This document shows, piece after piece, positions 23,536-34,484 of a DNA stretch of 64,000 nt (its first letter is position 1; each line of letters opens with the position of its first letter). Position numbers and translations under genes: made by a program. Under the pieces are notes generated by a model. It searched no databases. It was not told where the DNA came from and saw nothing but the letters and a program-made list of their open reading frames with translations. Source of the DNA: Syngnathus acus (Eukaryota; Chordata; Actinopteri; Syngnathiformes; Syngnathidae). Where the stretch lies: positions 5,961,693 through 6,025,692 of the forward strand of contig NC_051088.1 of NCBI RefSeq assembly GCF_901709675.1, read 5' to 3'.

Positions 23536-26500
23536 ATCAAATCATATCAAACTGTAATTGGAATGATTGGCATTGTAATTGGAGTGAAACGTCTCGCATC
23601 AGGAGAAGCTTGATACGTATCCTGAATGTATAGTATCATCGGCAGTTTATCGAGATATATAGTATATGACATCAGACCCAGTGATGGAAGAGACACATCC
23701 TAAATTCCCACAATGCATCATAATCGGCATAGTCATGGCTTGTCTGGGAGCATTCAACACAATTAATAAACTGCTGTCAGTATAGTTCTCTAAATGTAGC
23801 CTATCACAAAAGTTGAAAGGTCTCGCAGCAATACGCTGCACTACACATATGACAAAAATGAAATCTTCAAATGTAATGTAGTGAGAGGAACTTGACACTC
23901 ACATTAGGCCTCTACTGGAAAGCGCAGTATTTGATCAGGAGCTGGAAATAGAGAAACTAGAAAGGAAACTAGATCCCACATGACTTATTTTCCTACAGGC
24001 TCTCAGCTTTGGGTGTCACTCAGACTTAATAAAGCTCTCAGATTTTCATTTTATCACAGAAAATAGACTGGGCAAAAATAAAATGAGTGGGTTTTGCCCT
24101 AATGGAGCAAAGTAATGGCGAGGTGAAACGGGCGCAACGCATTTTGTCCATAGTAATACTATCAAAATGAAAGCATATTCACTTCTGGAGTTTTCAGAGA
24201 ATCAATTCAAACTGAATATTGTCCTTTTCCACAGACTCTATTTCATCATGGATCCAACAAATACAGCACTTTGGCAGTAGCCTGTCACCTTGGGTGATAC
24301 CAACAAAGTCTTTCCATCCTCTCCAGTTACACTATTCTCTAACCCACTGAGCCTCCACCACCAACCTATAACTCTTATTTTATTTCCGCACTTTATACAT
24401 TAGAGGTACATTACGCACATCCCACCAGATAGGATGAGTCCACTTTTACATCCAGGTGTTACATTGCAAGGTTAGGTCATTTAGATGGCTATGACCTTTG
24501 ATAGCTCCATCTTCAATGAAAATGATCTGGTGATCTCCCCAATGACATGCACACGGCTGCCCTTGTGATGTACATCGCACACTGTGGCAATAAGGCCGCA
24601 GCAATTCACGTGGGAGACATTATGGAAATATTCATTGGAGAATTACAAATTATAATTAAAAGGTAAGGCCACAATTCTTGGTCTTAGCTGGGGAGGGAGT
24701 GTACATGGATTAGGTCCAGAAACTAAAAGGAGAGTCTTTAAAGGGAAAAATTAAGAATCTGCGCTTTTTCTTCACAGCGTTTGTTCTGATGCTGCTGTTG
24801 ATCATCGCGGAAACACTTTGCTTTTAAAGATCTAATTAGATCAAATAAAGTAACGGGGGAAAGATATCCCAAGTGTGCTGATATGTAACTAATTATTCTT
24901 AGGAAGACAGATTTTGGATCATGTATGCCCATCAGTGCGAAGACTTTCTGAAGCTTTATCATTTATGTAAATGATGAATAAAATATTTCTTTGTTGGGAG
25001 AGGAAGTGCTACATCTGTTAGGCACATCGTTTACTTCTCATTGCAAGAAGACAAGCATGACAATCTGACCTACAGAGTGGACGCGATCTAAGTCAGCGAT
25101 TTGTCCTTTTCAGAGGATGCTATTGTAGAGTAACATGTCCAAACCATAAGCTTGCTCAAAAATACTTTCATTAAAATAACTGCATTTGTCTAATTTATGA
25201 TTTTGAAGTACATGATGTTGGTTTTTCTTAGATGTACTATTTTAGTGAAGTTCAAGTAGTCAAAGCAGCAATGAGTGTCATAGGGATCATGGAGAAGGCG
25301 CTGCCAGTGGCCGAGGTCAGGCCACCAGCAACCAGGACGGTAGCGTCTCCAGTCGCCCCTGGCAACCATCACATCGGCATGCTCCGGAACAGACAGGCCT
25401 GCTCTCACAACAGATGGAACTAATGATGCGAAACAAAAGAGATCATCTCACCGTAGTCCTCCAGGAAGCCACAAAGAGAGACTCAGAAGTTTGAATGATG
25501 GGATCGTATGGACTGGGTGTGCGGTGGATTTTTTTTCTTTCCTTTTGTTGTTTTTTTTTAAACAAGAAAAGGCATTCAAAGTTTTTCAAAGACATTGATG
25601 TAGAAAAAACTAAATGCACAAAGAAATTTTAGCATTTACTGTGTGCCAGTGACCAAGATTGAATTGTTTTTGTTTTGCTGACCACTGGTAACCACTGGTA
25701 ACCACAATGCAAAAACACAAAATTTGAACATGATTCAGATCATACAGCGGCCGTTGCATACCCCCCTCAGTGCAATAAATAGAATCCAAACTTGAAAATT
25801 AAATATTTCAAATACTTTCACACTGCCAGTTATTCCTCTCGCGTGTCTTATGTTTGACAGCAAAGCCTTGAGTCAGTTGGAATAAAAATGGCAAATACGC
25901 CAGAGCTTCATATATGCACTATCCTTTGGGTTGGCTTGTATCAGAGTTGTAAGCAAACTGCTGTGTCCTGAACTGACAAAAAAACAAATCAAATTTGATC
26001 AGGGGACATTTGCATATCCTGAGGGATAGGATTAGATTTAGAGGTCATCTCTTATGAGACCGTCCTCGGCAGAGAGCGATGTAATGTTTCTTTGTCAACC
26101 ACATTCAATCGAAAGCAGTCTGTTTTCTGAGTCACACATTCACCGAGATGAAGAGCGGCGCTCTGAACAGAGTGCGTGAACAGAAAGGGGAGCAAACCAC
26201 CTTGGGATGGGATTTAACCAATATGAAGCCTCCTCCCATGCCCATCCACAGATGAAGAGGATCCATGGGAAAAGTTCATCTCCAACACTGACACAAACAG
26301 CAGAGCAAGGCCTATATTAGAGTCAGGTTAGCCAAGATAACCCTATCAGCACGATCCCCAGGGGCACCACACGCAGGCCTTACTGGCAAGTAAAGCTACA
26401 GTTCCTTGACTCCTTGGCACATTAGCTCTTAGATTACAATGACCTTCATTATATCAGCTACCCTTATTACAACACGTGGTAGGCATCTTTCCCTTGAGGG

Positions 26501-27780
26501 AAGCACAGTGGGGGAAAGTGTCGAGCAAAGCAGTGAGAATCACTAGAGTGCGTTGAGTGGTGAATACCACAGCTCAAACTTGAAATGCAAAGTATAATTT
26601 TCACCTGTCAAGCAAAGTGTTTGAAAATTACATCCCTTGAAGTAATTTGTGTGGGGTAACCAGACACCTGGATTTTCCTAGACACATATCTTTTTTTAAA
26701 TTATGAAAGGAGAAATACATGCCTAAAGATGTATTTTCTAAATAATGTATTAGCTTGTATAAAATGGAGAATGGATTAAACAAAATCAAACATTATTACG
26801 ATGATAAAACAAAATTCCATGCTTTTGAATAATTAAAGGAAGATTTTCTTGGAAGCAACAATTGTGGTGGGGAAAAAAATAATTTTTGTTTATATGCTTA
26901 AGAGGTATATATCAATTTTTCGTCATTTCTGTCCGACTGAGGAACCAGCGAGGCTCGGACAGTTCGTGTGACAGCCACCGCTGACACTGAGAAAATATTC
27001 CATATATATATATACACACATTTATACTGTTTATTCGACTATATAGGACAGTTTTGTCAAGAGTATTGCCAATGACTATTTGAAAAAAAGAGAAAACTGT
27101 AACTTCATTATAGATTCATAATGAGCACCAGTGCCAAAAACAAGTCCCAGAGCAAAGCAAACAGGCACCTGCTGAATGCTCTCTGCTCATGGGTTTTCAT
27201 AGCTTAATTAATCTAGGCCTTGGGGTATCATGACTGGTGCATGCTGCTTGTGTGCATGTTGAAGACAATTATGTTGTTCCACAAAACAGAGGTTCAAGTT
27301 CAAACCGTAACAGACCAACCAGTACTTTGTAAAAGACCTCACGTTTTGGCTTTGATATAAGAAATCTTACTGACCTAGTAATTTGTTCTTGATGGGATAC
27401 TTTTAATTACAAATTACTTCAGTGATGAATACCTTTCAGGAAAAAAACAAAGCGACGTAGATCAACCGGTAAATCGAAACGGACCGGTAAGGAAGTCCGC
27501 ATCATAGCAGATGCTGCGCTGATCCACTTGTCGATCACAACAAAATATGATTTATGAGGTTTCTAAAGTTTCTTCATTCCTGACATGGCAGCTCAGCTTT
27601 TCCTTCCTCACAAATGACAGCTAAATTACGTAGAAGCAAAAAGTTAAGCAGAGCTGCAGCGCTATTGTCTGAGCACAGACTAGCATTAGCTTCTGATAAC
27701 AGGCCTAAATGCATTTGTTGTTTTTGTTATCGGGGTTGTTGATGTGTCGGCTGCATGCACTGATTTGGAAACTACGGTAA
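23536..27780. other. non-coding; one X-box-like motif
   Basis: No exon recognised. At 25352-25366 GTCGCCCCTGGCAAC matches the RFX X-box consensus with a 3-base spacer, inside a GC-richer patch (25265-25430) of unknown nature. At 25682-25703 CCACTGGTAA is tandemly repeated. (TA)n/(AC)n appears near 27002-27020. Nothing else was recognised. Confidence 0.45.
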
Positions 27781-27784
27781 TTTA

Positions 27785-27870
27785 TCCGTCAATATTCTAT
27801 GAATACCGCTTGTCCTCATTCGGGCCGCTGGATGAGCTGAAGCCAATCCCAGCTCACTTTAGGCAAGTTT
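27785..27870 (-). mobile_element. SINE/LINE tail repeat split by the LTR element (left part)
   Basis: ATTCTATGAATACCGCTTGT, CCTCATTCGGGCCGC, GAGCTGAAGCCAATCCCAGC and CACTTTAGGC follow the order of the very common fish repeat whose tail ends in GGATGG. The continuation GGGGTACACC appears at 32852, right after the retrotransposon and its target duplication. The two halves are one older repeat interrupted by the insertion. Confidence 0.7.
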
Positions 27871-27956
27871 TGTCACGTACCGGCGCCACCGGTGACAGGA
27901 CCACGCCCCCCTATCAGCGGAATTGCCGCCACCTGCCACAGGCTCATGGGCAACGC

Positions 27957-27964
27957 TATATCAA
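27957..27964 (+). promoter_or_regulatory. LTR TATA box
   Basis: TATATCAA lies exactly 30 bases upstream of 27987, the first base of the ten-base stretch complementary to the primer-binding site. That spacing is what a pol II TATA box needs to start transcription at this stretch. Confidence 0.65.
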
Positions 27965-28126
27965 CGCCGCCAGCGCAGACCCGAGTGTCCGTCTGTCCCA
28001 TGAGATTGCTTCGCTCTCCGGTCCACGACAAACTGACGTCCTTGAAGAATCGAAGATACAGCAGAAGAGCTTGTTTGTCCCAGCCTGATCGCCGATCCAG
28101 CGCCAGCTCCAGCTACCCACGCCCGC

Positions 28127-28132
28127 AATAAA
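28127..28132 (+). terminator. LTR polyadenylation signal (5' copy)
   Basis: AATAAA at 28127 lies 44 bases before the LTR end, with its twin in the 3' LTR at 32796-32801, where it would end the element's transcript. Confidence 0.7.
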
Positions 28133-28178
28133 GTCTCTATCGCTACGCACTTGGCTGTACTGTCCAATCCCTTACAGT

Positions 28179-28188
28179 ACAGACGGAC
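28179..28188 (+). other. primer-binding site of self-priming type
   Basis: Two bases after the LTR, ACAGACGGAC is the exact reverse complement of GTCCGTCTGT at 27987-27996 in the same LTR. No tRNA-type site starting with TGG follows the LTR. In Tf1/sushi elements the RNA 5' end folds back on this site and is cleaved to prime minus-strand DNA. The TATA spacing puts the predicted RNA start at the complementary segment, which fits that mechanism. Confidence 0.75.
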
Positions 28189-28195
28189 CAACACT

Positions 28196-29941
28196 ATGCA
28201 GCCAGCGAACGAAGAGACGGCATTCACCCGACTGGAGCGAGCCGAGACCGCCATTAGCAGCCTATCCGCCGACATCCGGAACCTGATCGAGGTGGACCTA
28301 CGGCAACAGCAACAGCAGCAGGAAATGGCCCAAGCCCTCCAGAGTTTGTCGGTGGCTGCGCCCCCGGCTGTCACGGCACCCCCGCCCCGCCCGTCGACCG
28401 AGGCCAGGAGGCTCGTGGACGTTCTGGAGCCCCGCCTCGGCAACATCGAAAAGTTCAGCGGAGATCCCAAATACGTGAGGGCGTTCGTGACTAACTGCCG
28501 TATAATGTTTGATCTCCAGCCTGTCACGTTTGCATCGGAGGCTGCCAAAGTCGGGTTCGCCCGAACCCACCTCACGGACAAGGCGCGGCTGTGGGGGCTG
28601 GCCGAATACGAGAGGGGGGCCCCGGCTTGTGACGCGTTCGACGCATTCGCGGAGGAGTTGCTCTGCCTGTTCGACCTGGGCTCTGCCGCCGAAGACGCCG
28701 CCGAGGAACTGGCGACGCTGCGTCAGGGTAGCCGATCGGTCGCAGATTACGCCCTCAAATTCCAGACCCTGGCCGGCAGCAGCGGGTGGAACGAGCCGGC
28801 GCTCGTCAGCACGTTCCTCAACGGTCTCGCGGAGTACATGAAGGACGAGCTAGTTTCCCGCGATCGGCCGCGAACCCTGAAGGACGCGATGAACTTGGCG
28901 GCCCGAGTAGACCGGCGGATCCGGACGCAGCAGCGCGATCGGGAGCGGAGGTCCCTGCGAAACCCGCCAACCGCACCACCCGCCGAGCCCATGGATCTGG
29001 GAGGGGGGTCATCGAGTGACGGGGTGACAGTCAGGAGGCCGGGGCTCACGCGGCGTGGGGGAATCCGCGTGAGCTCGACCAGCACAGGCTCTCCCAGTCC
29101 CAGTACGCTCACGTTACAGGCACGTGTCCAGCTCGCGGCGGGCGACCGGAACGTGGCTGCCCTGGTGGATTCCGGGGTGGAGGGTAACCTCATGGACAGT
29201 CGCCTGGCACGCCAGTGGGGGATTAACTTCCTGCCTCTGAACCCGCCCATTCCCGCACGCGCCATCGATGGCCGTCTGATCGGCGAGGTGGCCTTCGTGA
29301 CAGAGCCAGTCAAGGTACTGCTCTCCGGCAATCACCACGAGACCATCCAGTTTTTTCTTCTTCCCCTCCCAGGACAGCAGCTCATCCTGGGGCACCCTTG
29401 GCTGCGGCAGCACAACCCGGTACTGGACTGGGAGGAGGGGGTGGTTCGGCAGTGGAGCGAACGCTGCCATCGGACGTGCCTGAGGGCGGCCACCAGCCCG
29501 CTCGGTGGAGCCCCGCCCAGGTACAGCCCCGACATCTCCACCGTACCGGCGGTTTATCACGAACTAAAAGAGGTTTTTAGTAAGGCCAGGGCCACCTCCC
29601 TTCCTCCCCACCGGTCTTACGATTGCGCCATCGACCTGCTGCCCGGCACCTTCCCCCCCAAGGGACGCGTCTACTCCCTGTCCGCTCCTGAGCGCCGGGC
29701 CATGGAGGAATACATCCGGGAGTCCCTGGCGGCCGGCATCATACGGCCGTCCTCATCACCTACGGGAGCGGGGTTCTTCTTCGTGGAAAAGAAGGAGGGC
29801 ACGCTCCGCCCGTGCATCGACTACCCGGGAATAAACGCGATAACCGTTAAGAACCGGTACCCCCTGCCTCTTCTGTCTTCGAGTGCCTTCAGGGTGCCAC
29901 CGTCTTCACTAAGCTGGATCTTCGCAACGCCTACCACCTGA
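28196..29941 (+). pseudogene. gag, protease and N-terminal reverse transcriptase, truncated by frameshift
   Basis: The first ATG (28196) follows the primer site directly. An in-frame TTG at 28151 lies within the LTR and is unlikely to be the start. Residues 1-60 form a charged, glutamine-rich, coiled-coil-like segment. About 80-260 is the gag capsid-like region, followed by an Arg-rich and EPMDLG stretch. D325-S-G is the aspartic protease site, and ILGHPWLR lies at about 397. The N-terminal reverse transcriptase follows from about 470 ([16 protein letters not shown]) and is lost at about 29,880, where the frame changes. The reading then runs to a TGA at 29939. No CX2CX4HX4C zinc knuckle is seen between gag and protease, and gag and protease share one frame. 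The 581-residue product would be an incomplete polyprotein. Confidence 0.9.
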
Positions 29942-32262
29942 TCCGCATCCGGGAGGGACACGAGTGGAAGACTGCCTTCAACACCCCTAGCGGCCACTAC
30001 GAGTACTTGGTGGTTCCGTTTGGGCTCACCAATGCCCCAGCGGTTTTCCAGTCCTTAATAAACGACGTGCTACGAGACATGCTGGACAAATTCGTGTTCG
30101 TTTATTTGGACGACATCCTCATCTTCTCCCGCTCGCTCCCTGAACACATCAAGCATGTTCGGACGGTGCTACGCCGCCTCCTGGAAAATTCGCTCTACGT
30201 GAAGGCAGAGAAGTGCGAGTTCCACGCCTCCTCTGTCAAGTTCCTCGGCTACGTGGTGCGCGAGGGATCAGTCGAGATGGACCCAGAGAAAGTGCAAGCG
30301 GTCACGTCATGGCCTATCCCCGAGACATGCAAGCGGCTGCAACAATTCCTGGGGTTCGCGAACTTCTATCGCCGTTTCATCCGTGGGTACAGCACGGTGG
30401 CCGCGCCCCTCACCGCCTTCACCAGCCCCGCCTCCCCGTACAAATGGACGGAACGGGCAGAACAGGCGTTTCAGGAGCTCAAGAGGAGGTTCACGTCCGC
30501 TCCCATCCTCCGAGTCCCCGATCCTGACCGGCAGTTTGTGGTCGAGGTGGATGCCTCGAACGTGGGTGTTGGGGCGGTGCTGTCCCAACGCAGCTGCCAG
30601 GACGATCGCCTCCACCCGTGCGCCTTTTTCTCTCGCCGCTTGTCGGCCTCGGAACGGAACTATGACGTCGGCAACCGAGAGCTCCTCGCCATCAAGTTGG
30701 CCTTGGAGGAGTGGCGACATTGGCTGGAGGGCGCCACCACGCCGTTCATCGTCTGGACCGACCACCGCAACCTGGAGTACCTGAGATCGGCCAAGAGGCT
30801 GAACGCGAGGCCGGGTTCCCGCAACGCGAAGGCGGATGCCCTGTCGCGTTCGTTTCCTGGCGGGGAGGAGGGACGGGGTCCGCCTCCCGCTATTCTCCCG
30901 AGCTCGGTGCGGGTGGCGGCGCTGTCATGGGAGATTGAGCGCCAAGTGGAAGCCGCATCACGCGATCAACCCGGTCCCAGCAACTGCCCGGAGGGTCGCC
31001 TGTTCGTCCCTGAGGGCCTGCGCTCGTCCGTGCTGCAATGGGCACACGACTCACGCCTGGCCTGTCATCCCGGAGCTGCGCGCACGAGGTACGTGGTGGC
31101 GCAGCGTTTCTGGTGGCCCACCTGGCAAGGGGACACCAGCGATTACGTCAGAGCCTGCTCAATATGCAACCGCTGTAAGACCTCTACTCGTCCTCCGGCC
31201 GGGCTACTCCAACCCTTGCCGGTTCCCCGGCGTCCCTGGTCTCACCTGTCCATCGACTTCGTCACGGGCCTTCCCCCCTCAGAGGGGAACACGGTGGTCC
31301 TCACGATGGTGGACCGGTTCAGTAAAATGACGCACTTCATTCCTCTACCTAAGCTTCCGTCCGCGAAGCAGACTGCGGCCATCATGGTGCGGGAGGTGTT
31401 TCGTCACCACGGCCTCCCACAGGACATCGTGTCGGACCGTGGCCCGCAGTTCGCGTCCACCTTCTGGGCGGAGTTCTGCCGACTCCTCGGCGCTACGGCC
31501 AGCCTCTCGTCGGGGTTTCACCCTCAGTCCAATGGTCAAGCGGAGCGTCTGAACCAGGAGCTGGGCAGGTCCCTCCGATGCATGGCCGCCGGGGACCAGC
31601 GTGGGTGGGTCCAACAGCTGCCTTGGGTGGAGTACGCCCACAATTCCCTCCCCAGCTCGGCTACGGGACTGTCGCCCTTCCACTGCATCTTCGGGTACCA
31701 ACCACCCTTGTTCGCCCACCAGGAACAGGACACTGCGTGCCCGTCGGCCCAGGCTTGTGTCCGCCGTTGTCGTCGTGCCTGGGCGAGGGCCCGGACCACT
31801 CTGCTCCGTTCTGTTTCAGGCTACGCCCGCCAGGCAAACAAGCGCCGGTCGCCGGCTCCGGAGTACAGAGTGGGCCAGCGGGTGTGGCTCTTGACGCAGG
31901 ATTTGCCGCAGCGAACGGGATCCCGCAAGCTGGCGCTGCGCTTTGTTGGACCGTTCCCCATCCAGAAGGTGATCAGCCCGTCCGCCGTCCGTCTCCTCCT
32001 TCCGGAGTCCATGAAGGTACACCCCACGTTCCACGTTTCCCGTGTGCGGCCCGTCTTTGAGAGCGCATTGGCGGCGGCGCCCGTGCCGCCGCCGCCGCCC
32101 CAGCTCGTCGAAGGGGGCCCGGCTTACGCCGTCCGCTCCCTGCTCCGATCGCGGCGGCTCGGTCGTGGCTTCCAATACCTGGTGGATTGGGAGGGCTATG
32201 ACGACGCCCACCGCTCCTGGGTTCCAAGCCGCTGGATCCTTGACCGTTCGCTCATCACGTAG
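29884..32262 (+). pseudogene. pol: C-terminal reverse transcriptase, RNase H, integrase, chromodomain
   Basis: This continues the polyprotein in a different frame. The last stop upstream in this frame is at about 29850, so it has no start of its own. Reverse transcriptase catalytic YLDD is at 30103-30114. RNase H begins near 30535 (VEVDAS); a block of roughly 15-20 residues usual in the family between AKRLN and RPGSRN is missing at about 30806, in frame. The integrase has an HHCC zinc-binding region (about 31039-31190), Asp at 31255, Asp at 31435 and Glu at 31543, giving exact D-x35-E spacing. The chromodomain (about 32123-32250, [17 protein letters not shown]) would tether integration to histone marks. 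A TAG at 32260 ends it. The same frame stays open to TAA at 32434-32436 with a basic, proline-rich tail, so the stop looks premature. Confidence 0.9.
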
Positions 32263-32436
32263 TTCCATCGCTGTCACCCGGACCAACCGGGCCCCCGGCG
32301 CGGGCGGCCGAGGACGGTCGAGGGGCCCAGGGGTAAGGGCCCGGGACGGCCTTGTCCGCCGGTGCCGGAGTCTTCTGCCCCCGCGTCCGTCGATCCTACG
32401 TCCGACGAGGAGTCAGACGTTTCGACAGAGTACTAA

Positions 32437-32526
32437 CCCCCCCGCCTGGTCGTCCGGGGGGTTGCCTTCCTCTGCCTTCTGGTCTTTTTTGTTTTAGTGC
32501 TCTGGGGACGTCGGGAGCCGTCCCTT
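32437..32526 (+). other. 3' untranslated part of the LTR element
   Basis: Pyrimidine-rich non-coding sequence between the end of the pol frame and the polypurine tract. No extra gene (env or other) is present. Confidence 0.6.
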
Positions 32527-32539
32527 GTGGGGGGGGTTC
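32527..32539 (+). other. polypurine tract
   Basis: GTGGGGGGGGTTC, including a run of eight G, directly before the 3' LTR. It is the expected RNase H-resistant primer for plus-strand DNA. Confidence 0.8.
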
Positions 32540-32845
32540 TGTCACGTACCGGCGCCACCGGTGACAGGACCACGCCCCCCTATCAGCGGAATCGCCGCCA
32601 CCTGCCACAGGCTCATGGGCAGCGCTATATCAACGCCGCCAGCGCAGACCCGAGTGTCCGTCTGTCCCATGAGATTGCTTCGCTCTCCGGTCCACGACAA
32701 ACTGACGTCCTTGAAGAATCGAAGATACAGCAGAAGAGCTTGTTTGTCCCAGCCTGATCGCCGATCCAGCGCCAGCTCCAGCTACCCACGCCCGCAATAA
32801 AGTCTCTATCGCTACGCACTTGGCTGTACTGTCCAATCCCTTACA
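32540..32845 (+). repeat. 3' long terminal repeat
   Basis: 306 bases. It differs from the 5' LTR only at 32593 (C for T) and 32622 (G for A). The AATAAA at 32796-32801 would polyadenylate the genomic RNA. The AGTTT target duplicate follows. Confidence 0.97.
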
Positions 32846-32866
32846 AGTTTTGGGGTACACCATCAC
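32846..32866 (-). mobile_element. SINE/LINE tail repeat split by the LTR element (right part)
   Basis: After the AGTTT target copy, TGGGGTACACCATCACAG resumes the repeat interrupted at 27870. Its far end is not clear. Confidence 0.55.
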
Positions 32867-34304
32867 AGACGGGTTATTAAGACAACTGTGGTTAATTTGT
32901 CGACAAACAACACGTCTCCTTTAAATTGGCCTTACTTTAGAGCAGTGAAGGTGAAAATGCAGAGTCTTTATCGCCTGCAGCAAAATGCTCATCGGATTTC
33001 TGTTGATAAACTTGAAATACGGCATGTCATCAAACGTAGCTTTATAGAAATCAGGACATTTCAAAGCAATTATATGGCATAAAAGATTCACATATTAGTT
33101 CCAACGTTATGTATGAACCGTCAAAAGAACCGTCACACCAGGCAAAACCTTTTCATCTCTGCATACACATCATGATTGCATCCATCCCATATTACAATAC
33201 CATGGCAATCTATACTACAGAGTGGACAAATTGTATGTTTATTTGGCAATATAATTATTTCTGACATAAATTTGAGTCACAAATAATCCAAAAATTAAAT
33301 ATTCTGAGCTAATAAATATTCTGCTTTTGCTTTGATTGTCTTGGTCAATTAACAAAAACTGTTTTCATCTTGCAAACCTAAAGAATAATTCAAACGACGA
33401 AGGGAAAAATGAATAAAAACAATATTTTGCTTATTAAATAGTCTAGTTCATGAAAATGTATTGGTGTTCAAAATCAAAAGGGAGGAAAAAAGTGACATTC
33501 CCATGACTGCTAATTACTAGTTTTAAATACCTATGATAATGTAAGAGAGTCTTCATCAAATGAAGTAATTACGGTTGCATATTACATTTTCAATTAAGTC
33601 ACTATCGTAATGCCTTAATTATTAAAAGTTGATACTATTCAGTGTTGCTCACTATGCTTCATGATGCAGCCGTCGGTGTGGGCATGTCAGTAAATCGCAA
33701 AAATTCATGTTTAATAGCAAATGGCAGAATTCCCACACGTAACATTAGAAATGTGGTATACCTTTCTAAGTGATGATCAAATAAGACAAGAAACAGGTAA
33801 TTTTGGCCAATCTCGTGCTTTTTTTCACAAAATCACACTGAAGTGATGTTGATGCGTTAAAACATTGATCACTTCATTGTAAAACATATTAAAAACTTAA
33901 AACAAGGATAAAATAAAAGTGGGACAGAAAAAAAACATGCAAGCTATGTAGGATTACAGATGGTGTTCTGCACCTGAAAATCCTCAAAATGTCACTGCTA
34001 TATTTCCTATATCTTAAAGGCGTTGCTCAACGATGTTGCTGAGTAAAAAGTAAAAGTACGGTGGATTAGTCTCATATGTCCCACCCGGGTGATCTCTAAT
34101 CCAAACATCTGAGGTAAACATAAAACCAGGTGAAGCAACCTGACTGTCTGAGAGATATCTTTAATACCCATGAGGCTGCTACTGTACCATCCGCCTTGCG
34201 TGACATTCCCATGTCGTAATTGCTAAACATTTGTCTGTTTTAGAAAATGTTAACATTTGATTGTGAGCTGACAAATAAGGGGAGAAAGTAATGCATCATT
34301 AACA
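32867..34304. other. non-coding, no gene recognised
   Basis: Very AT-rich, without recognisable exons or repeat families. Confidence 0.5.
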
Positions 34305-34312
34305 GTGTGCGT

Positions 34313-34392
<80 letters not shown>
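34305..34392. repeat. (GT)n microsatellite, about 88 bp
   Basis: GTGTGCGTGTGC at the left grades into a pure GT tract. Alternating purine-pyrimidine sequence of this length can adopt Z-DNA and is usually polymorphic. Confidence 0.97.
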
Positions 34393-34396
<4 letters not shown>

Positions 34397-34484
34397 ATAG
34401 GATGCTGCTGACCTCGAACTCAGGGAATGTGGGTGGAATGAGAGAATAGTTCAAAGACCTACTCAATTATAACAATACGGCTTC

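Larger units (their letters stand above)
27871..28176 (+). repeat. 5' long terminal repeat
   Basis: 306 bases, TGTCACGTACC to CCCTTACA. It contains the predicted promoter (TATATCAA at 27957), a predicted RNA start near 27987 and a polyadenylation signal at 28127. It is 304/306 identical to the 3' copy. Confidence 0.97.
27871..32845 (+). mobile_element. Ty3/gypsy LTR retrotransposon, Tf1/sushi-type chromodomain element, defective
   Basis: A 4975-bp insertion with 306-bp LTRs starting TG and ending CA, flanked by 5-bp duplications AGTTT (27866-27870, 32846-32850). Order: LTR, self-complementary primer site, gag, DSG protease, reverse transcriptase with YLDD, RNase H, integrase with zinc-binding HHCC and D-D-x35-E, chromodomain, polypurine tract, LTR. 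Reverse transcriptase before integrase plus a chromodomain marks a chromovirus of the Tf1/sushi group. It is strongly GC-rich against an AT-rich background. The LTRs differ at only two positions (27924 T versus 32593 C; 27953 A versus 32622 G), so insertion was recent, yet the coding region is broken in several places. Confidence 0.95.

Noticed and set aside
25232-25423. GC-richer segment with open frames on both strands considered as an exon
   Set aside because: No splice acceptor/donor pair in a consistent frame and no recognised protein motif. Left as unassigned sequence.
28151-28195. Possible earlier start of the gag frame at a TTG inside the LTR
   Set aside because: TTG is not a normal eukaryotic start and it lies upstream of the primer site. 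The ATG at 28196 is preferred.
28747-29560. Long opposite-strand and out-of-frame ORFs over gag-pol, e.g. 148-206 codons
   Set aside because: High GC content leaves few stops. They mirror the real gag-pol frame and show no domains.
32437-32526. env-like or additional gene after pol
   Set aside because: The interval is only 90 bases and non-coding. The element has no envelope gene.
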